A stretch of DNA of 64,000 nucleotides from Chlorops oryzae (lineage: Eukaryota; Arthropoda; Insecta; Diptera; Chloropidae), in contig CM035806.1 in NCBI GenBank assembly GCA_020466095.1, positions 167,838,371-167,902,370 of the forward strand, written 5' to 3'. Each line of letters opens with the position of its first letter. The stretch's first letter is position 1. The translations under genes were made by a program, and so were the position numbers. The notes under the pieces were generated by a model that worked only from the letters and a program-made list of their open reading frames with translations, was not told the DNA's origin and ran no database searches. Of the stretch, positions 1 to 9,922 are shown in pieces.

Positions 1-50
1 AGAGAGAGAGGACAGAGAGAGAGAGAGGGAGAGAGAAGAGAGAGAGAGTT
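1..50. repeat. (GA)n microsatellite at window edge
   Basis: The first 50 bases are almost pure GA dinucleotides with a few GGA interruptions. The tract may extend beyond the window. GA tracts are potential GAGA-factor sites in flies, but nothing here shows use. Confidence 0.9.
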
Positions 51-414
51 CTGCGACGGACTGATGAAATAAAATATATAAAAAAGGATACCATCAGCAA
101 TCAATATAGACCCTAAGTGTTTGGTATCCGTTTCCACGATCTGAACTTTGATTATTTAGCGGCCTCAGGCAATAGCTCAAAGGAGGGTGCAACAACTAAA
201 AATAAGGAAAAAATGATCCCGATAAATGGTGGTCTCTTCCCACTCAACATTTGGAAGAGAAGAATTTTATGAGAAGATTCATTGACGAGTCTTTTTCGAG
301 CCCCCTCTTCATGATTAGAATATGATCGATCACATGCACGATTAAAAGAAGACTCGAAAACGACTCTCCAATATGTTTCAAAGTCGAGTCAATAGGACTA
401 GTTAACAAATAATT
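51..414. other. AT-rich non-coding stretch, nothing recognised
   Basis: Only short open frames with no recognisable protein similarity occur. I see no RNA gene, splice-site array or promoter that I can support. Confidence 0.6.
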
Positions 415-634
415 GTGGTATTCAAGCAGCTGTGCAAATTGAAGTGTGCAAATTTTGCCCTTTTGTCTGAACGATCCTGCGAAGAACGAGTGCAAAACTT
501 GTACGATAACATGGCCATCAAAATACGATGTGCAATATTTGCCGGCCGCGGAATTTTTCTTTTCCATAAAAAGAAATTTGCACAAACGCAAAATTTGCGA
601 GGGTGCAAAAATTGCACACCTGCTTGAATCCCAC
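415..634. mobile_element. 220 bp MITE-like element with about 20 bp inverted ends
   Basis: The left end reads GTGGTATTCAAGCAGCTG and the right end, read on the other strand, GTGGGATTCAAGCAGGTG, so about 20 bp of imperfect terminal inverted repeat is visible. The interior is built from repeated GTGCAAA/TTTGCAC motifs. No target-site duplication is clear: the flanks are AATAATT on the left and TAATAAG on the right. The two 63-70 codon plus-strand frames inside it follow the motif repetition and are not considered genes. Superfamily is not assigned. Confidence 0.55.
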
Positions 635-679
635 TAATAAGTTTTTCATTTTTAAGGACTTCAATTTTATCATTTTCAT

Positions 680-1068
680 TGCTTTTTTTTTTGCGTTTAC
701 TCCCTCACGGAGAAAATTATATTTCTGTCATTTATGGATAGATTTTGAGAACTGATATCTCATTTGATTGGATAAGGAACAGACTTTAAATAAAAAATGC
801 GAATTTGTTTGCGATCGATTTTTTGAATGCCGAAAAAGGAAAAGAAAAATTTGATGAATTTTTTTCGAAAAAAAAATATGTTTTCTTTTTTTAAGGTTGA
901 CGAGTCTCCAGAATGTTATTTTCTTGACCGATCTCAAAACTATTTGGAAAAAAAATTAAGAGCAGTTGAGTTTCTTCAATTTAAGGGATAATTTGTTCAA
1001 ATCCAAAAATTCGAAAAAGCAGCAATACCGCTTTAAAAAAAATTTTTTTTTTTTTTTTCAAAAATCAA
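680..1068 (+). repeat. Dispersed AT-rich repeat, copy A
   Basis: This stretch is diverged but colinear with 48190-48630. Shared landmarks in order are ACTCCCTCACG, CTGTCATTTATGGA, ATATCTCATTT, a GCGATCGATTTTTT block and CATCTCAAAACTAT. It is clearly a dispersed repeat. No intact coding capacity is seen. It ends where the pogo-like MITE at 1071 begins, so the MITE probably inserted into or beside it. Confidence 0.6.
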
Positions 1069-1070
1069 TA

Positions 1071-1228
1071 CAGTGTAATCTCCCCTTGCGGATACTCCTC
1101 TTAAGCGGACATCCCTCTTGAGCAGAAACTTTATGAGAATGCTCTAGTCTTTCTATTTCTCAAATATTTCATAGATCCTTTTAAGCGGACATTTTTTTAT
1201 CGGTCCCTCAGGTGTCTGCTTAGAGGAC
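1071..1228. mobile_element. pogo/Tigger-like MITE, TAAGCGGAC family, copy 1
   Basis: It begins directly after a TA with CAGTGTAATCTCCCC and contains two outward-facing TTAAGCGGACA-type segments. The same vocabulary (CTTAAGTGGACACC, GTGTCCGCAAGGAGAG) occurs in the element at 18325-18428. A TA target and a CAGT start are typical of pogo/Tigger relatives; the assignment is inference. The right end merges with the foldback element at 1230, so the exact border is uncertain. Confidence 0.5.
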
Positions 1229-1229
1229 G

Positions 1230-1655
1230 TTTAGAGAGTTATGAACCAAAAACCAGAAAAATCCGAAAAATTCATGGCATATTTGGATGAAATTTTATAT
1301 ATAGAATAAGTGAAAAATTCTAAGGATTTTAGCACAAAATTTTTTTTTAAACTGGTCCTTTTTGGATCAGTTTGGAACTAGTCCTTTTTGGACCAGTTTG
1401 GAACTAGTCCTTTTTGGACCAATCGGGAACTAGTCCAAAACTAGACTAGTTGTAACCCGTTTCTTGAAAAAATTTTGACGCCAAAATTCTTCGAATTTTT
1501 CACTTATTCTATATATGAAATTTCATCCAAATCGGACGCCATGAATTATTCGGATTTTTCTGATTTTTGGTTCATAACTCTCTAAACATCTTCTAGGGCC
1601 CCTCCCAAATTTTTTTTGGGATAATGTCTTATAATTGTTCAAAATACCACTGTGG
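1230..1655 (-). mobile_element. Foldback element with about 90 bp inverted arms, copy 1
   Basis: The arms at 1230-1320 and 1493-1587 are near-perfect inverted repeats of each other, with landmarks GAGAGTTATGAACCAAAAA and GAATAAGTGAAAAATTC. The spacer contains about three tandem units of 26 bp built on GGAACTAGTCCTTTTTGG. A second copy lies at 35735-36125 in the opposite orientation. Homology continues past the right arm to about 1650 (AATGTCTTATAATTGTTC), and that extension lies left of copy 2, as expected for an inverted copy. No target duplication was identified. Confidence 0.7.
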
Positions 1656-2502
1656 AAAATATAACCACTGCCAAAAAGGGAGCTCGATATTTTTTTCCGG
1701 CTATCCTTGAAGAGCATTCTTGAAGGTCCTCGGAAAGCTCGGTCTGAGCTTTTTTTTTTTTTTTGGATTTTTAAGCACACATTTGCACATTCATCTTCCA
1801 TGTTCTATCAGTAGCAATGCATTCAACATACAAGGAAAGTCTTCCGTAGGAACATTTTTAAATCACAGCCTTAACTCCTTTTTCGTAGCGAAAATATGCT
1901 GTATATCGTCGTGTAAGCATGTCCAGACATGTGTAAGGCATTCGCGACAACTTCTCTCGCCATGTCAGTATTCGCCTCAATCCAAATCGTATCCAATCCA
2001 ATAGTAGGTAGGTATTTTCTTCGAATAGTTTTCGAATAGTAGAGAGCAAGCGGCAAGGATTGAGAATAATAAAAAACGCAAATGCACCCCGCAATAACCC
2101 CAAAGGGTGTTTCGATAGCAGTCGGAAGGGAAGCGAAAGGGGAAAAAAAATTCTTTCTTAAATGTGTAGGGATATCACTTTCAATACGGCCACATGTGTG
2201 TGCTTGTGTGTGGGTTAGTATGTGCTGATTTTGCAGTTATAAGGATAAACATTTCATTCGCATTTCGCAAATCAAAGAAGCGTAGTCCGCCTCTCCGATA
2301 CCCTCACAGTGTTTATGTCCTTTATGTCCTTTAAGACAAAACAGAGAAGCGGAATAGAGGAGAAAAAAAACAAAAAAAAAAAAAAAATATTCTCGCGTCA
2401 CGCTGACAATTGAGGAATGAGCAAAACGACAGCTTAACATTCGACCATTGGCGTGGCGTGTGTGCTCCGTTCTGTGTATTGAAGGAAAGGCTTAAGCTAC
2501 AA
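1656..2502. other. Non-coding stretch, nothing recognised
   Basis: It contains short poly(T) and poly(A) runs (1750-1762, 2366-2387) and a short GT-rich patch near 2194-2212. Frames on the two strands near 1858-2103 are under 95 codons and show no recognisable protein. Confidence 0.6.
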
Positions 2503-2504
2503 TA

Positions 2505-2615
2505 CACTGAGAGAAAATGGAATAGAATGAGAATTTCACTTGACCCGGCCATGCGAAGTCGCCGGTCAGGAGGCTCAATGTCAACGATTGCCGCGATCAA
2601 GAAAGACTCTCAGTG
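2505..2615. mobile_element. 111 bp TA-flanked MITE, CACTGAGAG ends
   Basis: The element starts CACTGAGAGAAAATGG after a TA and ends CAAGAAAGACTCTCAGTG before a TA, giving inverted ends CACTGAGAG. It is the most compact well-ended member of a group sharing TA-CAC(T/C/A)GA(G)-A-rich ends in this window (8340, 33630, 37623, 39567, 54324 and 59222). The ends and TA duplication suggest a Tc1/mariner-type MITE (inference). Confidence 0.55.
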
Positions 2616-2617
2616 TA

Positions 2618-5080
2618 CGGAGGACGAACGGAGGACGAACGAAGGAACGAACGGCGAACGATTGACATGACGTGACCGGCGTGAAAGTCTCGATATTTAA
2701 TCGAACTCTTTCGGCTGCAATGACATTAACTAGTTAAGTTTCACGGCGCATTATAGTGACATGACACACGGATGACTTTTCTGGGCTGAGCAGAGTTTGG
2801 TCGTCGAACAATTGGACGGAAGAAAGTGCTGAGTGTGCGAGTCCCAAGTCAGTTCATCGAATTTCAGCTCATAACCAACGACAGGATGGGGGAAGACCTG
2901 GGCAAAGGGTAAAGCCGAAACGGTCAATCAGAAGTTAATTCGTTTCGATTGGAAAGCCGATTTGTGTCAACGTTCGACGCGGCCGAGGAGTGCGAGTGCG
3001 AGTGTGAGTCGGCGTGGGTCGGTTCGCTTGCACTGGAGCCAAATTAAATCCCGTTTGCTGAATCATTTCGACCCTCGCCGGGACGGAATTTCATTAAAAT
3101 CATCTTAAAGCACAAAGTACATGTCACACACACACACACAAAACACCGCCGCGCATTCATATGGGAGCGAGAGCGGACGAACATATGCACAAAAATGTAT
3201 GCCAGCAGTCAATCAGCACTCGGTGTGTGTGTGTGTGTGTGTGTGTTTGTGTGTTGGGTGGAGAGGACAATGGCAATCGGTTCTTGATGTGAAATTCATA
3301 GGGCTTTTGCCGCCTGTCGCTCTCCGCTTGTGGCCGTTCGGCTCGCTCTAATACCTTATCCATTTCCTTCAGAGATTACACACCTTGGCTCGCTCGTTCG
3401 TCACTCGGCACTCGGCTTTCGTCGCTATCCGTTCAGGTTCGCAGCTATTGCCTTTTATTATTTTTTTTTTACTGCTTTGCAGACACGGCTTACATCGCGA
3501 CCCACCTCCACATTACGGAGATATCGTTGACGTCCTCCGGGTGTGGGTCGAAGTCGCACGTCTTACCCGGAATGATCGATTGCATTTATTTCATAAATAA
3601 TTGGAATATAATTACGGCAGCATAAGCGGCTCAGATGCGAATGGAGAAAGGAAAACCCGATGGCAGATGAGAAGGACGATGGGCGGCACAGGAGTTGCCG
3701 CCGAGGCAGCAGGATAAGACAGGATGCGAAACGATTGCTGGCAGCGCAAACAATTTGGGATGCGGCTAAAGCTGCAGGCCACAATAAAAGAAATATTGAC
3801 GAAGACGACGACAAAATCCAGCACTTCATCGTCCTTGCTGTTGGCTTCAGCTGTATCCACAATTCCACCAACCGACCGACGAACGAGCAATCGTATGCGA
3901 TTGCGATTGCGATGCGTCGCGGCGGGCACGAGGGTAGCGCGCAAGGGAATGTCACACATCTGTCACGAAAATTTTCCCAAATCGAGTAGACGCCTTGGGC
4001 GAAATGCCATTCGCATGGCTTGATTGGTTCTTTAGTGTTTTAATTTGTCACTCAATGGATTCGGCATGTCCTCGGCTATCTTGTGGGCTCTCGCACGATA
4101 TATTATTGTTCGTCAACTCTTCTCGCGGCTGCTAATCGCTAAGCATGGCAGGAGGTATGGTGAAGTTGAAATTATGAAATTTCGCCCGCGGGTCATTTAC
4201 AACTAAGGTACTTTACAGCCAATTCAATCATTCCAGTTGAACAGTTGCGATGCGATGCGATGCGAAAATCCTTATAAGGATCATTCTTATGAAAATAGGC
4301 TCTTCATTCGCGTCCTTGCGTTCCTATATAAAAAAACAAAAAAAAAAAAAAAAAAACCACAAGCTTACTAAAATCCGGGTAAGGTTTTGTTGCCGCCACA
4401 AGACGATGAATTCCATGCGATTTCCATTGGACAAGAAAACTATCGAAAATCCAGGACCTTTTAAAAATTTTTTCTCTAGCTAAAAAATCGTCCCATCTTT
4501 TGGTACAAAAAAGCAAAAAAAAAAACAAAAATTCCTTTGAGGGAAAACTGTCTCGTTCCATACATTTCGATGTGCCGCAAGCGCATGGCGTAACATGATC
4601 AAATGGAAAATCCAATGAGCACTCACCCACTCACTAACCATGGCAAAAATTTCGGCCTCAACCAAACTCCGGCCTAGTCGCATTCATGCATTCACGTTGC
4701 CAAAGCAAAAATTTAATTGTCTCTTGATCAAAGGAAACGCACTTAAAATCGCTAAATTAGATTTTCTGGTCCAGCACCTCGATGCCTGATGACGCGGCAT
4801 CGTGTCGCGTGGTCCTTGGCTGTCGACAACACCGACGTTATCAACTGCGAATGCCGTCAATAATTCCACCACTTTAACAGGGAGCATAGAGAACAGAGCG
4901 AGCCCATACGAAGGGGTGCTATCGCGAGTTTCTCTGAGCTTGCGAACCCGAGTTCCTCAAGGCGAACAAGCAGTGGGTTGTTTTTTATTTTGTTTTTCTA
5001 AAATAGAAGAGCCAGTTTAATTAGTCACATTTTTCATAGACGCTGATAATTTTTTTTCTGGTCTTCTTAGGTCGCCGAAT
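2618..5080. other. Non-coding stretch of higher GC, possible regulatory DNA
   Basis: The stretch is locally GC-rich (about 2700-3100 and 3600-4020) and holds a short CA run at 3125-3139 and a (GT)n run at 3223-3254. Frames of 109-130 codons at 3563-3989 overlap on both strands and are not convincing. A possible initiator-like TCAGTT at 2849-2854 is followed by an ATG at 2886 and an AAAGG/GTAAAG donor-like site. This is too weak to call as an exon. Confidence 0.5.
3223..3254. repeat. (GT)n microsatellite
   Basis: An uninterrupted GT dinucleotide run of about 24 bases is followed by a GTTTGTGTG tail. Confidence 0.9.
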
Positions 5081-5086
5081 ATTGAA

Positions 5087-6298
5087 TAAACAAGTAAGAA
5101 AGCTGAAGTCGGTCAAGCCCGAATTTAATATACCCAGTTTGCCGAGAATATTTGCGCCCTATATTTTGCCGTTGTGTTTTGAAGTTACTTAGATGCTTAT
5201 AGCCAATATGACCATCGGGGCCATCACTTGACTTTGACCGTTCCACTGCACATTGTATATACAGTGTACCAATTTTATATCATGCAGAGGTATAGATACA
5301 ACCAGGATCCTTGGTGGAGACTCGGTGTCAACACGAATGACACGCCCAAAGATCCGTCAGGGCCAATAAGACCGTGGGGCTACTGATACCCGCCGTACGA
5401 AGTTAACAAAGTCATTTGGTCAACCTTTCGTGACCCTAATTCCCCCTACCAATTCGATTACATTACCAATCTGCAGTACTGTAAAGCTGTTAGCTTTAGT
5501 CCCCCGGAGCTAGGGCTTCTAGGGGTGTGGGCGTGACTGTGGTCAGATATTTCTCATTATACCCGACACACTCTGTCCGTTTGTCTGTCTGTCTGTATAC
5601 AGTTATCTTATCGAAGGAGTTGAGCTATCTTGACAAAATTTGGTATGCGCACTCACAGGTACATGAGTAAGAACAAGTTCGAGAATGGACCCAATCGGAT
5701 CATTTTTAGGGGTACCTCCAGTACTAGGGTCTGTTACGAAAATCACAAAAACTGCTCTAAAATCGAAGTTTTTCAAGATATTTTGATGAAATTTGCTATT
5801 TGAACATATATAAGGCCAGTAATATTATTTCCAAAAATTGAAAAAGTGGGCGTGGCAGAAGGGCGGTTTTCGAAAATTGTCTCCCACACCCGAAATTCAA
5901 ATGGGACTTGAACGAAATTTGGCACTTATGGTTCCTTTGTAGCCTTAAACATTCTTCCAAAAAATTTCCTTGATCGGTCCATTTTTAAGGGTACCTCCAG
6001 TACTAGGGTCTGTCACAAAAATCCCAAAACTGCCTTAAAATCGGACTTTTTCGAAATATTTTAATGAAACTTAAAATTTGAGCGTATATTTAAGCCTTCG
6101 ATTATAGTTGAACAAAAATTGGAAAAGTGGGCGTGGCAAAGGGGCAGTTTTCATAAAGAAATTGATCAAAAGTCGGTATATGGGGCCCCTTATGGTCTTA
6201 AACACCTTTTGATATTGAAAATTATTTGAACATGTGTGTCTGTGTCAGGTATTCTATTGTCAGTGCATATTGCCTGACTATACCACCCTTACTTGTTT
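5087..6298 (+). mobile_element. High-copy non-autonomous interspersed element, copy A
   Basis: The left end AAACAAGTAAG and the right end CTTACTTGTTT are an 11 bp inverted pair. Inside are TATACCCGACAC, a TGTC run, ATCTTATCGAAGGAGTTGAG, repeated GGGTACCTCCAGTACTAGGG blocks and two AAGTGGGCGTGGC blocks. A diverged, shorter copy in the same orientation lies at 17372-18195. The style (TATACCC, GTCTGTCTGT, AAATTTGGTA, GGGCGTGGC) recalls abundant DINE-1/Helentron-like repeats of higher flies. That class assignment is inference; the inverted ends could argue for another class. No coding capacity is seen. Confidence 0.65.
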
Positions 6299-8337
6299 TC
6301 TCTGTGTATGCAGCAAATGATCAAAACAAGGCATTGTAACGCGGAGTGCACCGGGTCCGGTGAATGAGTTCCGGAATAACAATAGATCAATGCGAGAATT
6401 TCGGAGCGCACAATTTGCAATTGTGGCAAAAATTTTGGGCGACTGAAGTGCGAAACGGGCAAAATTGTCCTAGGTTGATTCTCACACCACAGGAGCTTAT
6501 TGTGCGGAATCGATTCATGCGAACCAAAAAAAAAAAAAAAAAAATTTAAAAAAAATAAAGAAAAAACGTGAAGAGCAATAGCGAATGTATATAAAAAAAA
6601 AAAAAAGCCCACTCACCCCTCTGACCATTCAAAATTGCCCGATTAAGCGTGAATCGGCATTCAAGTGGTGCTCTCGGTAACTAATAGCCCCGGGTCATAT
6701 TACCCGCACGCTGTGCCTCTATTCCTCCCTGTTTAGGCCGTGCCATTTTCATCGGATTTGAAAGCATATCTGCCGTTAACCATTAACAGGTACTTCACTG
6801 CGAAAGGCCGCCGCGAAAGTAAGCGTAAGCAACGCGAATGTGCGAACGACAATTGCGCTGTAAATTAACCCTTTAGTGGCCGCGCTCGATGCCTTATGTC
6901 TTATGGCCGAATTGAAGCGAATTAAATGCCTGCATACGATGCATGCGAAGCTTTCTGCGCCCTCACTTCAATTTATTTAACATCCACAGTGGCAGTCGCA
7001 CACGACACGCACACGCATCGAAATCCCACTTTCCCACTCGCCTCTCCATACTAGCGTATGTATGTATGTTTTGTAAATGGCAACAATCGGAAAAGACTCG
7101 GGCTCTAGGTTGAAGATCCTTTTGGCGCGTCGGGTATTTTGTGCGGAACGTTGAAGCAGCAATCGTCGAGCTTAAGCGAGTTTCATTATTAATGATTAAT
7201 GATAGGCATCAGCATTAGCATCAGCATCGGAAATAGAGTATCAGTGCCGGCGTCCGGGCAACCCTTTTTTTTTTTTTTTTTTTTTTTTGGTTGTGATGCT
7301 TACGATTCGAAGAAGTACAGCGGATTTGTTGACACGTTGCGCTTTCGACTTTTCTCGCTTTTTCGCCCGATTAAGACCGAGCGAACGCGCCTAGAAGCCC
7401 GTGACATTCCGCAAAACATGGGCATTAAGACAACCAGCACATTGCAACAACGAAATGATTACACTCAGCCGTACCGCACCAACCACCAACCAGCCAGCCA
7501 GCGAGTCTGTTAGCCTTTGAAGAAAGGGTTCACACAGTCCAAATACCATGGAAGTGTGCCGTCGCATTCAGCCCTCGGTACGCCCAGCGTAATGCGGCAT
7601 AACTTCGAAGACAGCAAATAATAGAGCACCACGACCCCAACCACGACCGACCGACCAGGAAGACAAGGATGCCAAGGAAGATGAAAACGAAAACGAAAAC
7701 GAAGACGAACACGAGGACGAGGACGGTGTCAGAAAAGCGCGAAGCACCGCTAAATCATTGTCTAAATGCTGTTTAATCTCCAGCAGGCGTCTGCAAGTCT
7801 TTACCCATTGACGGAGCACACCCAGCCAAATGAGCCAGCCAGAGAACGACCAGAAATTGTTCTCCTTGCTATTTTTTATTATTTTTTTTTATTTTTTATT
7901 TAGAGCCAACGTTCCAGATACTCGCATTCCGGACACATGATGGCGCGTGATTTTACCAAATTCACGAACTTAATGAAGTCTTCGGCATGACGCAACTCGA
8001 TGCTCCAAAAAGGCGCCCCTTTCTCCCAGTAAATTCGCGATCTCATTAACACCGTGCCGCGTCATGCGCGTAATTAAGAGAGCGAGTCACAAAATGGAAT
8101 CGAATCTGATCGAATTCAGATTGAGATTGTGCCGCCAAAGTCCAATGAAAGCAAATTATGTTAATGCTGTGGCTCAAGCAAGGCCCGAAGCCAAGACGCC
8201 AATCCGCCATCCGGACCGAACTCTCACCTCTCAAGTCATTCGTTCGTACTCGCTGCTATCGACGAGTGACTTCAACTAAAGCACAGAATGCAGATTGTCA
8301 CAAAGCTGCAATGAAGCAGGCTCCTATGATCTCCATG
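6299..8337. other. Non-coding stretch with homopolymer runs
   Basis: The stretch holds an A run at 6527-6543, an A run at 6593-6605 and a T run of about 25 at 7264-7288. Also present are a TATG patch at 7057-7069 and purine-rich GAAAACGAAAACGA-type repeats at 7680-7725. The minus-strand frames over the latter are artefacts of that repeat. No gene is supported. Confidence 0.55.
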
Positions 8338-8339
8338 TA

Positions 8340-8738
8340 CACTGAAAAAAAAAAAAATAAAACAATAATAATAATAATAATAATTTGGGATGTTGGAAAG
8401 CCTCGGCCCCACTGAATTGAAGGATTATATTAAAGGATTAAATAATTCACATTTTTTTCAAGGACAATTTCAATCAGCTTTTTTTTTATCGATTCTTGTT
8501 GCGAATTATCGAATCGGGGAAGTCTCGTGTTAATAAGTGACCTCAATGTGATTAAGACTAATTTTTTTCCTTGGCTTTTAATTTATGTTGCATGTATTTT
8601 ATATGTTTGGCCTAATGGACCACAATTATTGTCACAGCTGACGATTAACTGCCCACATGATGGGGCCATCATGTTTTTTTTTTTTTTTTAAAGTTTTCCA
8701 AACATAATTATAGGAAAAATTTTTGATTTTTTAGAGTG
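8340..8738. mobile_element. Candidate 399 bp TA-flanked MITE
   Basis: The left end after TA is CACTGAAAAAAAAAA and the right end before TA is GATTTTTTAGAGTG, giving CACT-A-rich inverted ends. An (AAT)n run sits at 8366-8383. The ends match the group seen at 2505 and 39567, but the A-rich match is weak on its own. Confidence 0.35.
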
Positions 8739-8740
8739 TA

Positions 8741-9450
8741 GCTTAAGCCAGCAGCTTCGGACAAGAACAGAACAGAAATCGTACAGCACTGAACGTTTAA
8801 TATTTTTTTCCGCTGGACTCTTCGCATAAACGAACACGAAAATTCGTGTTATTCCTGGTGATAATCTCGAAATCCAGACGGAAATAAAGACGGACGAACC
8901 AAGCGCAGGAATTCTCTTGGCCCGAGCTTGAGACGCTTTCGTGGCGTCTTAAATAAACCGAAAAACAGGCAAATTTATATTAAGTATTTTTGAGCACACA
9001 AACACACACACACACACACCAACAATATGCCGCACCTCACAGCACTACAGCACATACACCATATGCATCGACACTTAGCGAATTTCTCAGCAGAATCCGA
9101 TACATCACATCAAAATATCTAGTCCATTCATGGCATAGTTTGCTCAAATCTCAAGGATTACAACTATAGATTTCATCAGGCATTAGCTCGAATCAAAGAA
9201 TGATTTGCGGCATCAAATCTACCCACAACATGAAAGTATATCCACTAGCCATACCAATGGCATCTAACTCGATCAAGACGAATTCTCCGGCACATACAAC
9301 ATCATACCTACTCTATTCCATTAGCGAAGTTCATCTCAATCTACCTCTCAATTCTCCAGCATCAGTCCTCGCCGTTTCTCGCAAATACATCATCATAGCA
9401 TATTTAGCATTAAGGCAGTAAGCTCGTCAAGCTGACTCTGGCATCATCCA
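8741..9450. other. Non-coding stretch with (CA)n
   Basis: A CA run lies at about 8996-9020. A 73-codon plus-strand frame at 9200-9421 has no recognisable similarity. No other signal is seen. Confidence 0.55.
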
Positions 9451-9569
9451 AATTCTCTCTCTCTCTCTTTCCTCTGCTCTCGTTTTCTTCTCTCTCTCAA
9501 CCTCTACATCTCTTCTCTCTCCTCTTCTCTTCTCTCTTCTCTTTCTCTTCTCTCTTCCTCTCTTTCTTT

Positions 9570-9600
<31 letters not shown>

Positions 9601-9713
9601 GAACTTCTTCTCTCTTCTCTTCTCTCTCTCTCTTTTCTCTCTTCTTTCTCTCTCTTCTCTTCTCTTTCTCTTCTTCTCTCTTTCTCTCTCTTCTCTTCTC
9701 TCTTCTCTCTCTT

Positions 9714-9758
<45 letters not shown>

Positions 9759-9868
9759 TCTCTTCTCTCTCTCTCTCTTTCTCTCTCTTTTCTCTCTTCT
9801 CTTCTCTCTCTCTCTCTCTTTCTCTTCTTCTCTTCTCTTCTCTCTCTCTCTTCTCTCTTCTCTCTCTG

Positions 9869-9914
<46 letters not shown>

Positions 9915-9922
9915 CCTTTCTC
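9451..9922. repeat. About 470 bp polypyrimidine (CT/CTTT) tract
   Basis: The plus strand is almost entirely C and T, mixing CT dinucleotides with TTCTC and CTTTCTC variants. From 9604 to 9867 there is no purine at all. Three overlapping minus-strand frames of 140-169 codons rich in Arg and Glu exist only because GA repeats lack stop codons in every frame; they are not genes. Long homopurine-homopyrimidine mirror-like tracts can form triplex DNA, a general property of such sequence. Confidence 0.95.
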
